A model generated the notes under the pieces. It ran no database searches. It had not been told where the DNA came from and saw only the letters and a program-made list of their open reading frames with translations. A stretch of 64,000 bases of DNA, taken from positions 930,001 through 994,000 of the forward strand of contig JAFLBI010000001.1 in assembly GCA_017303835.1 (NCBI GenBank), written 5' to 3'. The position numbers and the translations under genes were made by a program. Shown one piece after another: positions 25,229 through 33,584 of this stretch (within the stretch, counting starts at the first letter, position 1; the number at the start of each line of letters is the position of its first letter). Source of the DNA: Chitinophagales bacterium. GTDB lineage: Bacteria; Bacteroidota; Bacteroidia; Chitinophagales; Chitinophagaceae.

Positions 25229-26363
25229 GGGCCGATTGTTCGGTCACCTGCTGCTGGCCGTGCTGTTTGTACTCAGCTGCCTTTCTTCTACAGCTCAGAG
25301 CATCACCACTACAGCAGTGCCCTATCTGCGCTTTGCACCGGATGCCATTTCATCCAGTATGGGTAATGCCGGCTTAACCTTAAGCCCAGATGAATACAGC
25401 ATATTTCATAACAATGCGAAAGCTTTGTTCTCTGATAAACAATTTGCTTTAGGCCTTTCACACATGGGCTATAGCACAGGATCAGGCAGCAATGTAAAAG
25501 GCAGTTATTTCATGAGCATGGCCGGTTACAAAAAGTCTGAAGATGATAAAGACCTTTTCTCTTTTGGTATTCGCTATATCAGCCATGGTGGTATGGAATT
25601 GAGTTCAGCCATGGGTGATCGTTTAGGCACATTCAATCCTTATGATTTTGACCTCAGCTTCGGCTATGCACATAAGATCAGTAATACACTGGGCATTGGC
25701 GTTACCATGCGCGGCGTATTCAGCAATATGGCCAGTGGTGTAAGCGCTTCTACCGGCTACCAATTCAGTACAGGTGTTGCTTTAGCGGGCGATGTAAGCT
25801 TGATGTACAACCAACAATTTGTGAATGGTAATTTTCTGCGTGGCGCGATACAGTTTTCAAACTTAAGCTCAAAGATTACCTATGTAAACAATGCCATTGG
25901 TAAGGATTTTATACCAACCACGCTAAATGTTGGTCTCGGTTATGTTTTCCTTTTTGATGATGAAAACGATTTAGGCTTTGAAGTGAAGTACAGCAAACTG
26001 ATGATTCCTGCTGCACCAAATTATACCGGTGATTTTTCTCAGGACTCAGCTGCCATTACTAATTTCAGAAACAAAGATGTTTTAAGAGCCTGGGGCGAGT
26101 CTTTCAATGGAGCAAACGGTTTATCTACAAATTACAGCCTATCATTTGGTTTGCAATACCGATACATGAATTTCTTACACATTCGTGGTGGTTACTTCAT
26201 GGACAAACCAAGTAACGTACAACCACTGAATTATTTTACTGTAGGTGCAGGTGTAGGGTTCGGCCGCTTTGGTGCACAATTGGCTTATCAGGTACCTACC
26301 GGTGGTACCGCTGCCAATATCCCGATGATGCAAAGATTTAAACTGGGTATCAGTTTCAACTAA
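25200..26363 (+). CDS. PorV-like outer-membrane protein of type IX secretion
   Basis: This 387-residue protein resembles PorV, the outer-membrane barrel that carries T9SS cargo to the sortase. The PorV-type start AVPYLRFAPDAISSSMGNAG follows a signal peptide (ending STAQ). The usual NPAK motif reads HNNAKALF here, so it may be a paralogue rather than the main PorV. Alternating beta-strand pattern and a terminal aromatic strand (KLGISFN) fit a barrel. It overlaps the cargo gene by 29 bp, so translation is coupled. Confidence 0.8.
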   Translation: MNTNNLPKNKGRLFGHLLLAVLFVLSCLSSTAQSITTTAVPYLRFAPDAISSSMGNAGLTLSPDEYSIFHNNAKALFSDKQFALGLSHMGYSTGSGSNVKGSYFMSMAGYKKSEDDKDLFSFGIRYISHGGMELSSAMGDRLGTFNPYDFDLSFGYAHKISNTLGIGVTMRGVFSNMASGVSASTGYQFSTGVALAGDVSLMYNQQFVNGNFLRGAIQFSNLSSKITYVNNAIGKDFIPTTLNVGLGYVFLFDDENDLGFEVKYSKLMIPAAPNYTGDFSQDSAAITNFRNKDVLRAWGESFNGANGLSTNYSLSFGLQYRYMNFLHIRGGYFMDKPSNVQPLNYFTVGAGVGFGRFGAQLAYQVPTGGTAANIPMMQRFKLGISFN

Positions 26364-27281
26364 TTACAAATAATATTCTAGTGTCTCTTTTGAGACTCCA
26401 ACTATAATATCATCAGAAGCATCTATTATTAATTTCTGAAAAGTCGAATATTCTATCTCTGTTAATACTTTATACTGAAATTGTAATTTTTTTGAGAATT
26501 GATTTTCATTCTTGAATTTACTTAATAACCCATGTAATAGAATTTCGGTAAAAGAGTAATAAATAAACTTAAGTACAGATTTTTTTCTGGGTTGAAATAA
26601 TTTAACTTTTACAATTATCCATGGATTAATTGGACAAATTATTCTCAAATCAGAGTTTTGCACTAAATGCTCATTTTTAGCTAGCGCGGTAACTCTCTTT
26701 AGACCATCATCAGTTTCAATCCAAAAAGAAGAAGGATTATCAGATGTCAATAATGGCTTTCTAGATTTGTATATAACAATTTCTGCGTCTTCAATTAACG
26801 TAGGGAACCCCTTGATAACTAAAAATGAAAGCAATAAAGAAGGTTTACTATGCCATATATCGCTCCCACTTTCATTAAGAAATTTCTTTAAATAAGATAC
26901 TTCTTTCTCCAAAAAGAATTTTGACCTAAATGCTTGAATAATAGAAAACCCGCAAATCTTATAAGCATCAGACTTTGTAATTCTCTTATTATTTGAGAAT
27001 TTGTCACTAAACTCAAGGTACCACTGCTCAAAATGGTTTATTAGGGACTTCTCAATAAAAGTCTTGTCACTAAATTGAAATTCATTTGGTAAAATATAGA
27101 GATTCTTCTTTTGTGCAATATTCTTAGGAACATCTTGTAAAATCTTTTTTGTTCGCTTATGAATAAAGTACAAAAATGGAGTTTGGCTATTGACAATTCC
27201 ATTGTTATCTAAAATCCACTGTTTTAGATAAAATTTCGCAACAAAATGATTGGACTTATATGGTTTAACTTTTTTATTCAC
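26364..27281 (-). CDS. DUF4238 domain protein
   Basis: This 305-residue protein matches DUF4238: YKSNHFVAKFYLKQW at the start, IAQKKNLYILPN, and a central KPLLTSDNPSSFW. Family function is unknown; members are scattered across bacteria. The gene is visibly A/T-richer than its neighbours and its stop codon directly abuts the PorV-like stop (TAATTA), while its start lies 10 bp from the dnaK terminator. This packing suggests insertion between porV and dnaK by transfer. Promoter unclear; minus-strand TAGTTTAA before the start is an imperfect -7 box. Confidence 0.8.
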   Translation of the reverse strand: MNKKVKPYKSNHFVAKFYLKQWILDNNGIVNSQTPFLYFIHKRTKKILQDVPKNIAQKKNLYILPNEFQFSDKTFIEKSLINHFEQWYLEFSDKFSNNKRITKSDAYKICGFSIIQAFRSKFFLEKEVSYLKKFLNESGSDIWHSKPSLLLSFLVIKGFPTLIEDAEIVIYKSRKPLLTSDNPSSFWIETDDGLKRVTALAKNEHLVQNSDLRIICPINPWIIVKVKLFQPRKKSVLKFIYYSFTEILLHGLLSKFKNENQFSKKLQFQYKVLTEIEYSTFQKLIIDASDDIIVGVSKETLEYYL

Positions 27282-27291
27282 ATTAAACTAA

Positions 27292-27319
27292 AAATGCCCA
27301 TACAATTGTACGGGCATTT
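27292..27319 (-). terminator. Terminator of dnaK
   Basis: A near-perfect 28-bp palindrome with AAATGCCC and GGGCATTT at the ends and a self-complementary centre, followed on the minus strand by TTTTAGTTT. Confidence 0.85.
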
Positions 27320-27335
27320 CTGAGTAATTCGTAAA

Positions 27336-29246
27336 CTATTTAACTTCTTCAAACTGCGCGTCTTCTACATTGCTGCCGCTGTTGTTTGCTTGCGCACCGG
27401 CATCTGCAGTACCTGCATCTGCACCTTGTGCACCACCAGCAGCTTGTTGTGCTTTGTAGATTTCTTCAGAAGCTGCAGTCCATGCAGTATTCATCTCAGC
27501 CATTGCTGCATCAACTGCTGCAATATCCTGTGCCTTATGCGCTTCTTTCAGTTTGTTCAGCGCAGATTCTATAGGCGCTTTCTTATCAGCCGGAATCTTA
27601 TCGCCAAACTCTTTCAACTGCTTTTCAGTTTGGAATACCAAACTATCTGCCTGATTCAGCTTGTCGATTTTTTCACGAGCCTGCTTATCTGCTTCTTCGT
27701 TGGCTTTTGCTTCGGCCTTCATCTTTTCGATTTCTTCCTTGCTCAAACCACTACCCGCTTCAATACGAATCTTCTGCTCTTTACCAGTACCCTTGTCTTT
27801 GGCTTGAACGTTCAAGATACCATTGGCATCGATATCAAAAGTTACTTCGATCTGAGGCACACCGCGTGGTGCTGGTGGAATACCATCGAGGTTGAAAATA
27901 CCCAAGCTCTTATTATCTTTTGCCAGTGAGCGCTCACCCTGTAATACATGGATCTGTACACCAGGCTGGTTATCGCTCGCCGTAGAAAATACTTCTGTTT
28001 TCTTAGTAGGAATCGTTGTGTTGGCAGGAATCATCACCGTCATCACACTACCCATGGTTTCAATACCCAGGCTCAATGGTGTAACATCCAGCAACAATAC
28101 ATCCTTCACTTCACCGGTCAATACCGCACCTTGAATGGCCGCACCAACAGCTACTACTTCATCAGGGTTTACACCACGGTTAGGCTTCTTACCGAAGAAC
28201 TTCTCAACGATCTCCTGTACTTTAGGAATACGTGTAGAACCACCTACCAGAATTACTTCATCAATTTCTGATGCATTGTAACCGGCATCTTTCAATGCAG
28301 CTTCGCAAGGCTTCAAGCAACGAGCAAAGAGGTTATCGCTCAACTGCTCAAACTTAGCACGGCTCAGCTTTAGCACTAAGTGCTTAGGTACACCGTCCAC
28401 TGCAGTGATATATGGCAGGTTGATTTCTGTTTCAGAAGAAGAACTCAATTCAATCTTCGCTTTTTCAGCCGCTTCTTTCAAACGCTGTAAAGCCATCGGA
28501 TCTTTACGCAGGTCGATCGCTTCCTGAGTCTTAAACTCATCAGCCAACCAGTCGATGATCACTTTATCGAAATCATCACCACCCAGGTGGGTATCACCGT
28601 TGGTAGATTTTACTTCAAATACGCCATCACCTAATTCCAGAATAGAGATATCGAAAGTACCACCACCCAAGTCGAACACCGCGATCTTCATATCCTGGTG
28701 CTTCTTATCCATACCGTAAGCCAGTGCCGCAGCAGTAGGCTCGTTTACGATACGACGCACGTTAAGGCCAGCAATTTCACCGGCTTCTTTCGTTGCCTGA
28801 CGCTGGGCATCATTGAAATATGCAGGTACGGTGATCACCGCTTCAGTTACTTCCTGACCCAGGTAGTCTTCAGCTGTCTTCTTCATTTTCTGGAGCACCA
28901 TCGCAGAAATTTCCTGCGGCGTATACTGGCGTCCGTCAATATCAACACGTACGGTATTGTTATCGCCCTTCACTACTTTGTAGCTCCAGTGGCTGATTTC
29001 TTCAGTTACTTCATCGAATCTGCGGCCCATAAAACGCTTCACAGAGCTAATGGTATTGCCAGGGTTGGTAATGGCCTGACGCTTAGCGGGGTCACCCACT
29101 TTACGCTCGCCATTCTTCAGGAAACCTACCACGGATGGCGTGGTGCGGCGGCCTTCGTCGTTGGCAATCACAACTGGTTCAGATCCTTCCATCACGGCCA
29201 CGCAACTATTCGTGGTACCGAGGTCAATTCCTATAATTTTACCCAT
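27336..29246 (-). CDS. dnaK: Chaperone DnaK (Hsp70)
   Basis: This 636-residue ATP-driven chaperone has the nucleotide-binding signature [14 protein letters not shown] at the start, [10 protein letters not shown] and [10 protein letters not shown], then the linker [13 protein letters not shown] and substrate domain, and a Gly/Ala-rich C-terminal tail with the EEVK ending. It works with DnaJ and GrpE, absent here. The leader (29247-29310) holds a short CTGTCA/TGACAG inverted repeat but no CIRCE element. It has its own terminator. Confidence 0.98.
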   Translation of the reverse strand: MGKIIGIDLGTTNSCVAVMEGSEPVVIANDEGRRTTPSVVGFLKNGERKVGDPAKRQAITNPGNTISSVKRFMGRRFDEVTEEISHWSYKVVKGDNNTVRVDIDGRQYTPQEISAMVLQKMKKTAEDYLGQEVTEAVITVPAYFNDAQRQATKEAGEIAGLNVRRIVNEPTAAALAYGMDKKHQDMKIAVFDLGGGTFDISILELGDGVFEVKSTNGDTHLGGDDFDKVIIDWLADEFKTQEAIDLRKDPMALQRLKEAAEKAKIELSSSSETEINLPYITAVDGVPKHLVLKLSRAKFEQLSDNLFARCLKPCEAALKDAGYNASEIDEVILVGGSTRIPKVQEIVEKFFGKKPNRGVNPDEVVAVGAAIQGAVLTGEVKDVLLLDVTPLSLGIETMGSVMTVMIPANTTIPTKKTEVFSTASDNQPGVQIHVLQGERSLAKDNKSLGIFNLDGIPPAPRGVPQIEVTFDIDANGILNVQAKDKGTGKEQKIRIEAGSGLSKEEIEKMKAEAKANEEADKQAREKIDKLNQADSLVFQTEKQLKEFGDKIPADKKAPIESALNKLKEAHKAQDIAAVDAAMAEMNTAWTAASEEIYKAQQAAGGAQGADAGTADAGAQANNSGSNVEDAQFEEVK

Positions 29247-29381
29247 AACATTGAATTTCAGATGAATAATCGCACTTATCTGTCAATCATTGTGCCATGA
29301 CAGGTGGGTGTGTTAAATTGTCAGACTAAGGCCCAAAAAACGGGGAAATGGCAGCAAATCAGGATGTTGCAAGGTAATTTG

Positions 29382-29873
29382 TCAGGCCTTAAAGGTGTAG
29401 TTCTTCTGGCTCAGATAGCTGAACATGACAACAAAGACAGTCGTCAGAATCTTGGCCGGAGTTGGGTACCAACCAAAGAATTCCACCAGAATTTTCAGAA
29501 ACATATAGTTGAGGCCGATACAGCCAAAGACAACGATGAAATACTTCATCAACTGCTCGCGCTTTCCGGTATCGGTCTGCTGCCAAACAACATAACGACT
29601 CAGGTAAAAGCCTATCGGAAAAGTGAATAGAAAGGCAAAAAGGAAGGCGGCAATATGCGGGGTGATGATAATACTGCCATAAACCGGTATCGGTTCTTTG
29701 TGAAAAACATAGTTATAGCCTACAAAAAACAAAAGGATATCTAACACAGTATTAAAGCCACCACAAGCTGCATAGCGGTAGGTTTGCTGAGGCATGAAAC
29801 GGCGAAAGAGTGGATAAAACCAATCCACTACTGCCAAAATTGTTTGCCTTAACCAATCGTGTGCGCGACGCAT
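29382..29873 (-). CDS. GtrA family membrane protein
   Basis: This 163-residue protein has four membrane helices typical of GtrA: YAACGGFNTVLDILLFF, PHIAAFLFAFLFTFPIGFYLSRYVVWQ, FGCIGLNYMFLKILVEF and FVVMFSYLSQKNYTFKA. GtrA proteins are thought to flip or help transfer undecaprenyl-linked sugars in cell-surface glycan synthesis. It lies divergent from argS with about 60 bp between starts. No glycosyltransferase adjoins, so the pathway is unknown. Confidence 0.9.
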   Translation of the reverse strand: MRRAHDWLRQTILAVVDWFYPLFRRFMPQQTYRYAACGGFNTVLDILLFFVGYNYVFHKEPIPVYGSIIITPHIAAFLFAFLFTFPIGFYLSRYVVWQQTDTGKREQLMKYFIVVFGCIGLNYMFLKILVEFFGWYPTPAKILTTVFVVMFSYLSQKNYTFKA

Positions 29874-29902
29874 ATAGCCGGCAAATGTAGCCCATTATTG
29901 AT

Positions 29903-29910
29903 TAGTTTTG
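29903..29910 (+). promoter_or_regulatory. Candidate -7 box of argS
   Basis: TAGTTTTG is an exact match to TAnnTTTG, 22 bp before the argS start. No clear -33 TTTG is seen upstream. Confidence 0.45.
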
Positions 29911-29932
29911 CGCTCCAAAACTGTTCAGCACC

Positions 29933-31711
29933 ATGCGGATTACGGCACAGATCAGGCATTTAACAAGCAAAGCCATTCAGGAATTGTATCAGGTGAGCAT
30001 TGATGAGCATGCTGTGCTGGTGAACGAAACCAAGCCAGAGTTTGAAGGCGATTATACGGTTGTCTTATTCGCTTTTGTGAAACAACTCAAGCAATCACCC
30101 GAAGCATTGGGCGATGCATTGGGTAAACAAATGGTGGCCAACTCCCCCAACCTGTTCAAAAGCTATAATGTCATCAAGGGTTTTCTGAACCTAGTGGTGG
30201 ATGATGCTTATTGGTTGCAAGTAATCAAAGACCAATATGCGAACCCCGCTTATGGTCGCAAGCCAGCGAACGGACAAAAAGTGATGGTGGAATATTCCTC
30301 ACCCAACACCAATAAACCACTGCACCTTGGCCACCTGCGTAATAATTTCCTTGGCTGGAGCATTGCTTCTATTCTGGAGTTGAATGGATATGAAGTAGTT
30401 AAGACTTGTATCGTAAATGATCGCGGTGTGCATATCTGCAAAAGCATGATTGCATGGCAGTTGTTTGGTAACGGCGCTACGCCTGCATCTACTGGTATTA
30501 AGGGTGATCATTTTGTAGGCGATTACTATGTAAAATTCAACGATGCCTATAAAGCTGAAGTGAATGAGCTGATTGCCAAGGGCATGGATAAAGACACGGC
30601 AGAACGTGAAGCCCCCATCATGAAAGCCACACAACAGATGTTAGTTGACTGGGAAGCGGGCAAACCCGAAGTGATGGAACTTTGGCAAACAATGAATGGC
30701 TGGGTGTATGATGGCTTCAATGCTACGTATGCGCGCATCGGCAGCAACTTTGACAAAACCTATTACGAGAGCAATACTTATTTATTAGGCAAAGACCTAG
30801 TTGAAAAAGGTTTGTCGAAAAATGTCTTTTACCAAAAAGAAGATGGCTCAGTTTGGATTGATTTAACAGCAGATGGGCTCGATGAAAAACTGGTGCGTAG
30901 AAAAGATGGCACATCGGTATACATCACACAGGATATTGGTTTGGCCGAGCAGAAAACTGCAGAGTTTGGTTGCGACCAAAGCATTTATGTGGTGGGTGAT
31001 GAACAGAATTATCATTTCAAAGTATTGAAACTAATCTGCCAGAAACTGGGATTGCCTTCGGCTGATGGTATCTACCATTTGAGTTATGGCATGGTGGAAT
31101 TACCAACCGGTAAAATGAAGAGCCGCGAAGGCACAGTCGTAGATGCAGATGATCTGGTGGATGAAATGGTGAATATCGCCCGCCAGAAAACAGAAGAGTT
31201 GGGCAAAGTGAAAGATTTTACTGATGCTGAACTCACAGAACTCTATGACACCATTGGTTTGGGCGCGTTGAAATTTTTCTTATTGCGAGTGGATCCGAAG
31301 AAGAAAATGATTTTCAATCCGGAAGAGAGTATCGATTTCCATGGCTTCACCGGACCGTTTATTCAATACACCCATGCGCGTATCAGAAGTATTCTACGCA
31401 AAGCAGCTGCAGCTGATTTTGCAGCAAGTGTCAGCACCGACTTACTGCCTTTAGAAAAAGCACTGGCTGTAGCATTGGAGCAATTCCCTGTGGTATTGGA
31501 AACAGCCGCCAATACACATGACCCATCACAGTTGGCGATTTATGTTTTCAATATTGCGAAAACCTTCAATAGCTTTTATACTGAACATTCTATTGCTAAC
31601 GCGGAAAATGCGGAGAAGAAAGCACTGCGTTTGCAACTATCGCAACTCACTGCAACCGTCTTGAAAACAGGCATGCAGGCATTGGGTATTGCGGTTCCTG
31701 AAAGAATGTAA
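29933..31711 (+). CDS. argS: Arginyl-tRNA synthetase
   Basis: This 592-residue class I enzyme charges tRNA-Arg. Visible motifs are the N-terminal additional domain, SSPNTNKPLHLGHLRNN with the HIGH-equivalent HLGH (around residue 126), the KMSKS-equivalent GKMKSREGTVVDADDL (near 398) and the C-terminal anticodon-binding helical domain (DALRSILRK-like helix). Length is normal. It ends at a strong terminator (31721-31746). Confidence 0.97.
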   Translation: MRITAQIRHLTSKAIQELYQVSIDEHAVLVNETKPEFEGDYTVVLFAFVKQLKQSPEALGDALGKQMVANSPNLFKSYNVIKGFLNLVVDDAYWLQVIKDQYANPAYGRKPANGQKVMVEYSSPNTNKPLHLGHLRNNFLGWSIASILELNGYEVVKTCIVNDRGVHICKSMIAWQLFGNGATPASTGIKGDHFVGDYYVKFNDAYKAEVNELIAKGMDKDTAEREAPIMKATQQMLVDWEAGKPEVMELWQTMNGWVYDGFNATYARIGSNFDKTYYESNTYLLGKDLVEKGLSKNVFYQKEDGSVWIDLTADGLDEKLVRRKDGTSVYITQDIGLAEQKTAEFGCDQSIYVVGDEQNYHFKVLKLICQKLGLPSADGIYHLSYGMVELPTGKMKSREGTVVDADDLVDEMVNIARQKTEELGKVKDFTDAELTELYDTIGLGALKFFLLRVDPKKKMIFNPEESIDFHGFTGPFIQYTHARIRSILRKAAAADFAASVSTDLLPLEKALAVALEQFPVVLETAANTHDPSQLAIYVFNIAKTFNSFYTEHSIANAENAEKKALRLQLSQLTATVLKTGMQALGIAVPERM

Positions 31712-31720
31712 CCACACAAT

Positions 31721-31746
31721 AAAAAGCCCCGCATGCGGGGCTTTTT
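31721..31746 (+). terminator. Terminator of argS
   Basis: A perfect 26-bp palindrome: AAAAAGCCCCGC mirrored by GCGGGGCTTTTT, which also serves the convergent gene at 31765 because both sides have a T/A tract. Confidence 0.92.
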
Positions 31747-31764
31747 ATATTACTACTGATTGAT

Positions 31765-32802
31765 TTAATTTTTCACCATTTGCGCTTTAATCACAAATGC
31801 TTCTGCATATCGCTCTAATGCTCTCTTGGCGGCTGCTTTATACTTCTCTCTTGTTGTAGCAATTACCACCGGCTCGCTTTCTAATTTTTTCACCAAGCCT
31901 ATCCGGAAAAACTCGTTGCGTTTTTCTGCTCTGGAAGGATCTTTAGCCAACTCTGTAGCAAAATCCATTTCAGCCGCGATACCCATTTTCACATTTACGT
32001 TTTCCATCTGCACTTTATCATTGTGCAATAGGCTGAATCGAAGTGTTTCGTAAAAATCACTCACACGCATGTAGGCGGTTACAGCAGTTTCTGATTTCAT
32101 TACAGTGGTATTGTTGGAAGACGAATTTGCAGACTTATATGCATTACCTGTTTGGATATTCAAGTCCACATCTATATAAGCAAAATCAACCGTAACATTA
32201 ATAAAGCCAAGTGCTGCACCCAACTGATCACTCATCCTGCTAACGCTTTTACTTTTCAGAAAAGCAAACCCGTTCTTACCATTAAATAATTGCTTTCCGC
32301 CATAAGCCTGATAAGCTACCCAAGTATTGCCCTTACTTTTTTCTTCCTCATTATCGCTTTTATCACTGTCGGCATCTTTGTAATAATCAGTTCCTGTAAC
32401 AGCAGTCCAGGCAACTGTATCAATACCAGCATCCTTCAGCTTTTTTTGGAAATAGCTGTAGAAATGATCTACTACTTCCTGATAATCTGCTGCTGTAAGT
32501 TCACCATCGGTCGTTTCCAGATATGCTGTTACAGAAGCTTGTGCAGCTTTGCCGGGTGTTTTACCGAAAAAGCCTGCTTTCTTCTCTACTTTCTGTACCG
32601 ATTTGGTGGTTACTTGCTTAAAATTCACCGACACTTCGGCTAATGCCAATTTTTCCATTTTGGGCATCACTTTGGCTTTACCAAAAGTGCCACCAACGAC
32701 AATATCCAATGACTCACCTAGTTTCTTTTGTGCATCTGTGAACTGAGCCTGTGTTGAACAGACAATCATGGCTCCAATCATTGTAGTAAAAATCGTACGC
32801 AT
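31765..32802 (-). CDS. Exported hypothetical protein
   Basis: This 345-residue protein has a signal peptide (MRTIFTTMIGAMIVCSTQAQ). The body contains a helical DYQEVVDHFYSYFQKKLKDAGID segment and repeated TTKSVQ/KVEKK patches; no recognised domain. A charged run (DKSDNEEEKSKG) near residue 160 suggests a loop. Start at 32802 is the ATG of the signal peptide; the frame also opens at 32838 (TTG). No partner genes are evident; the response regulator starts upstream on the same strand, 74 bp away. Confidence 0.75.
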   Translation of the reverse strand: MRTIFTTMIGAMIVCSTQAQFTDAQKKLGESLDIVVGGTFGKAKVMPKMEKLALAEVSVNFKQVTTKSVQKVEKKAGFFGKTPGKAAQASVTAYLETTDGELTAADYQEVVDHFYSYFQKKLKDAGIDTVAWTAVTGTDYYKDADSDKSDNEEEKSKGNTWVAYQAYGGKQLFNGKNGFAFLKSKSVSRMSDQLGAALGFINVTVDFAYIDVDLNIQTGNAYKSANSSSNNTTVMKSETAVTAYMRVSDFYETLRFSLLHNDKVQMENVNVKMGIAAEMDFATELAKDPSRAEKRNEFFRIGLVKKLESEPVVIATTREKYKAAAKRALERYAEAFVIKAQMVKN

Positions 32803-32875
32803 GTGCTTTGGTTTGATGTTATATGCTGTAAAACTCAAACCTTCTTGCGCTCAGGTCAATAATACATATGTAGTA

Positions 32876-33532
32876 TTAGATCCACTTATTCTTATAGGCA
32901 ATTTGAACGGCCTGGGCTTTTGAATTGATGTGCAGTTTCTCATAAATCTTGCGAATATGCACCCTTACAGTATTAGGACTAATAAACAGCTTCGCCGCAA
33001 TGGCTTTGTAATCATGGCCTTCCACCATCTGGCGGATGATATCCATTTCTCTTTCACTCAAAATACTATTGGCTGCTGTATCTGTAACTGGTGAAGACAA
33101 AGTCTTTAACCAACTCATGGTTTTCCTGGCAATAGCCGGGCTCATGGGCGCTCCATTATAGATCATGGCTTCTCTTACGGCTTCACGCAGTTCAGTGGCG
33201 GCATCATCTTTCAATAAGTAACCACTTGCGCCGGCCTGTATGGCTTCAAAAATCTTTTCATCGTCGTCAAAAACTGTCAAAACCAGAAAACGGGTATCAG
33301 GAAACTTGATAGTGCCAACAGCGATTGCATCAATGCCACCCATAACTGGCATATCCAAATCCATGAGTACTACATTGGGACGCTCAGCCTCATCCATGGC
33401 CTGCATTTTCTCCATAAAATCGCTGCCATTGGATGCTTCTAGTATAATGCGCATATCGCTGCATCCGTCAATATTTCGTCGGATGGTTTTCCTATTCACC
33501 AGCTTATCATCCACAATACCCAATCGAATCAT
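32876..33532 (-). CDS. NarL/LuxR-type response regulator
   Basis: This 218-residue transcription factor has a receiver domain (residues 1-120) with phospho-acceptor D58 in LMDLDMPVMGG, acidic pocket VDD (7-9), and conserved lysine in YLLKDD. A LuxR-type helix-turn-helix (about 150-215) includes LSEREMDIIRQM and ISPNTVRVHIRKIYEKL. It is the partner of the histidine kinase gene just upstream (52 bp), with which it is surely co-transcribed. Confidence 0.95.
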   Translation of the reverse strand: MIRLGIVDDKLVNRKTIRRNIDGCSDMRIILEASNGSDFMEKMQAMDEAERPNVVLMDLDMPVMGGIDAIAVGTIKFPDTRFLVLTVFDDDEKIFEAIQAGASGYLLKDDAATELREAVREAMIYNGAPMSPAIARKTMSWLKTLSSPVTDTAANSILSEREMDIIRQMVEGHDYKAIAAKLFISPNTVRVHIRKIYEKLHINSKAQAVQIAYKNKWI

Positions 33533-33584
33533 AGTTTCAAAATTGCTTGCTTATTCAGGTAAAACCACTAATGCAAATGGAGTA

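Noticed and set aside
29280-29303. CTGTCA/TGACAG inverted repeat in the dnaK leader as a CIRCE element
   Set aside because: Arms are only 6 bp and do not match the CIRCE sequence TTAGCACTC-N9-GAGTGCTAA.
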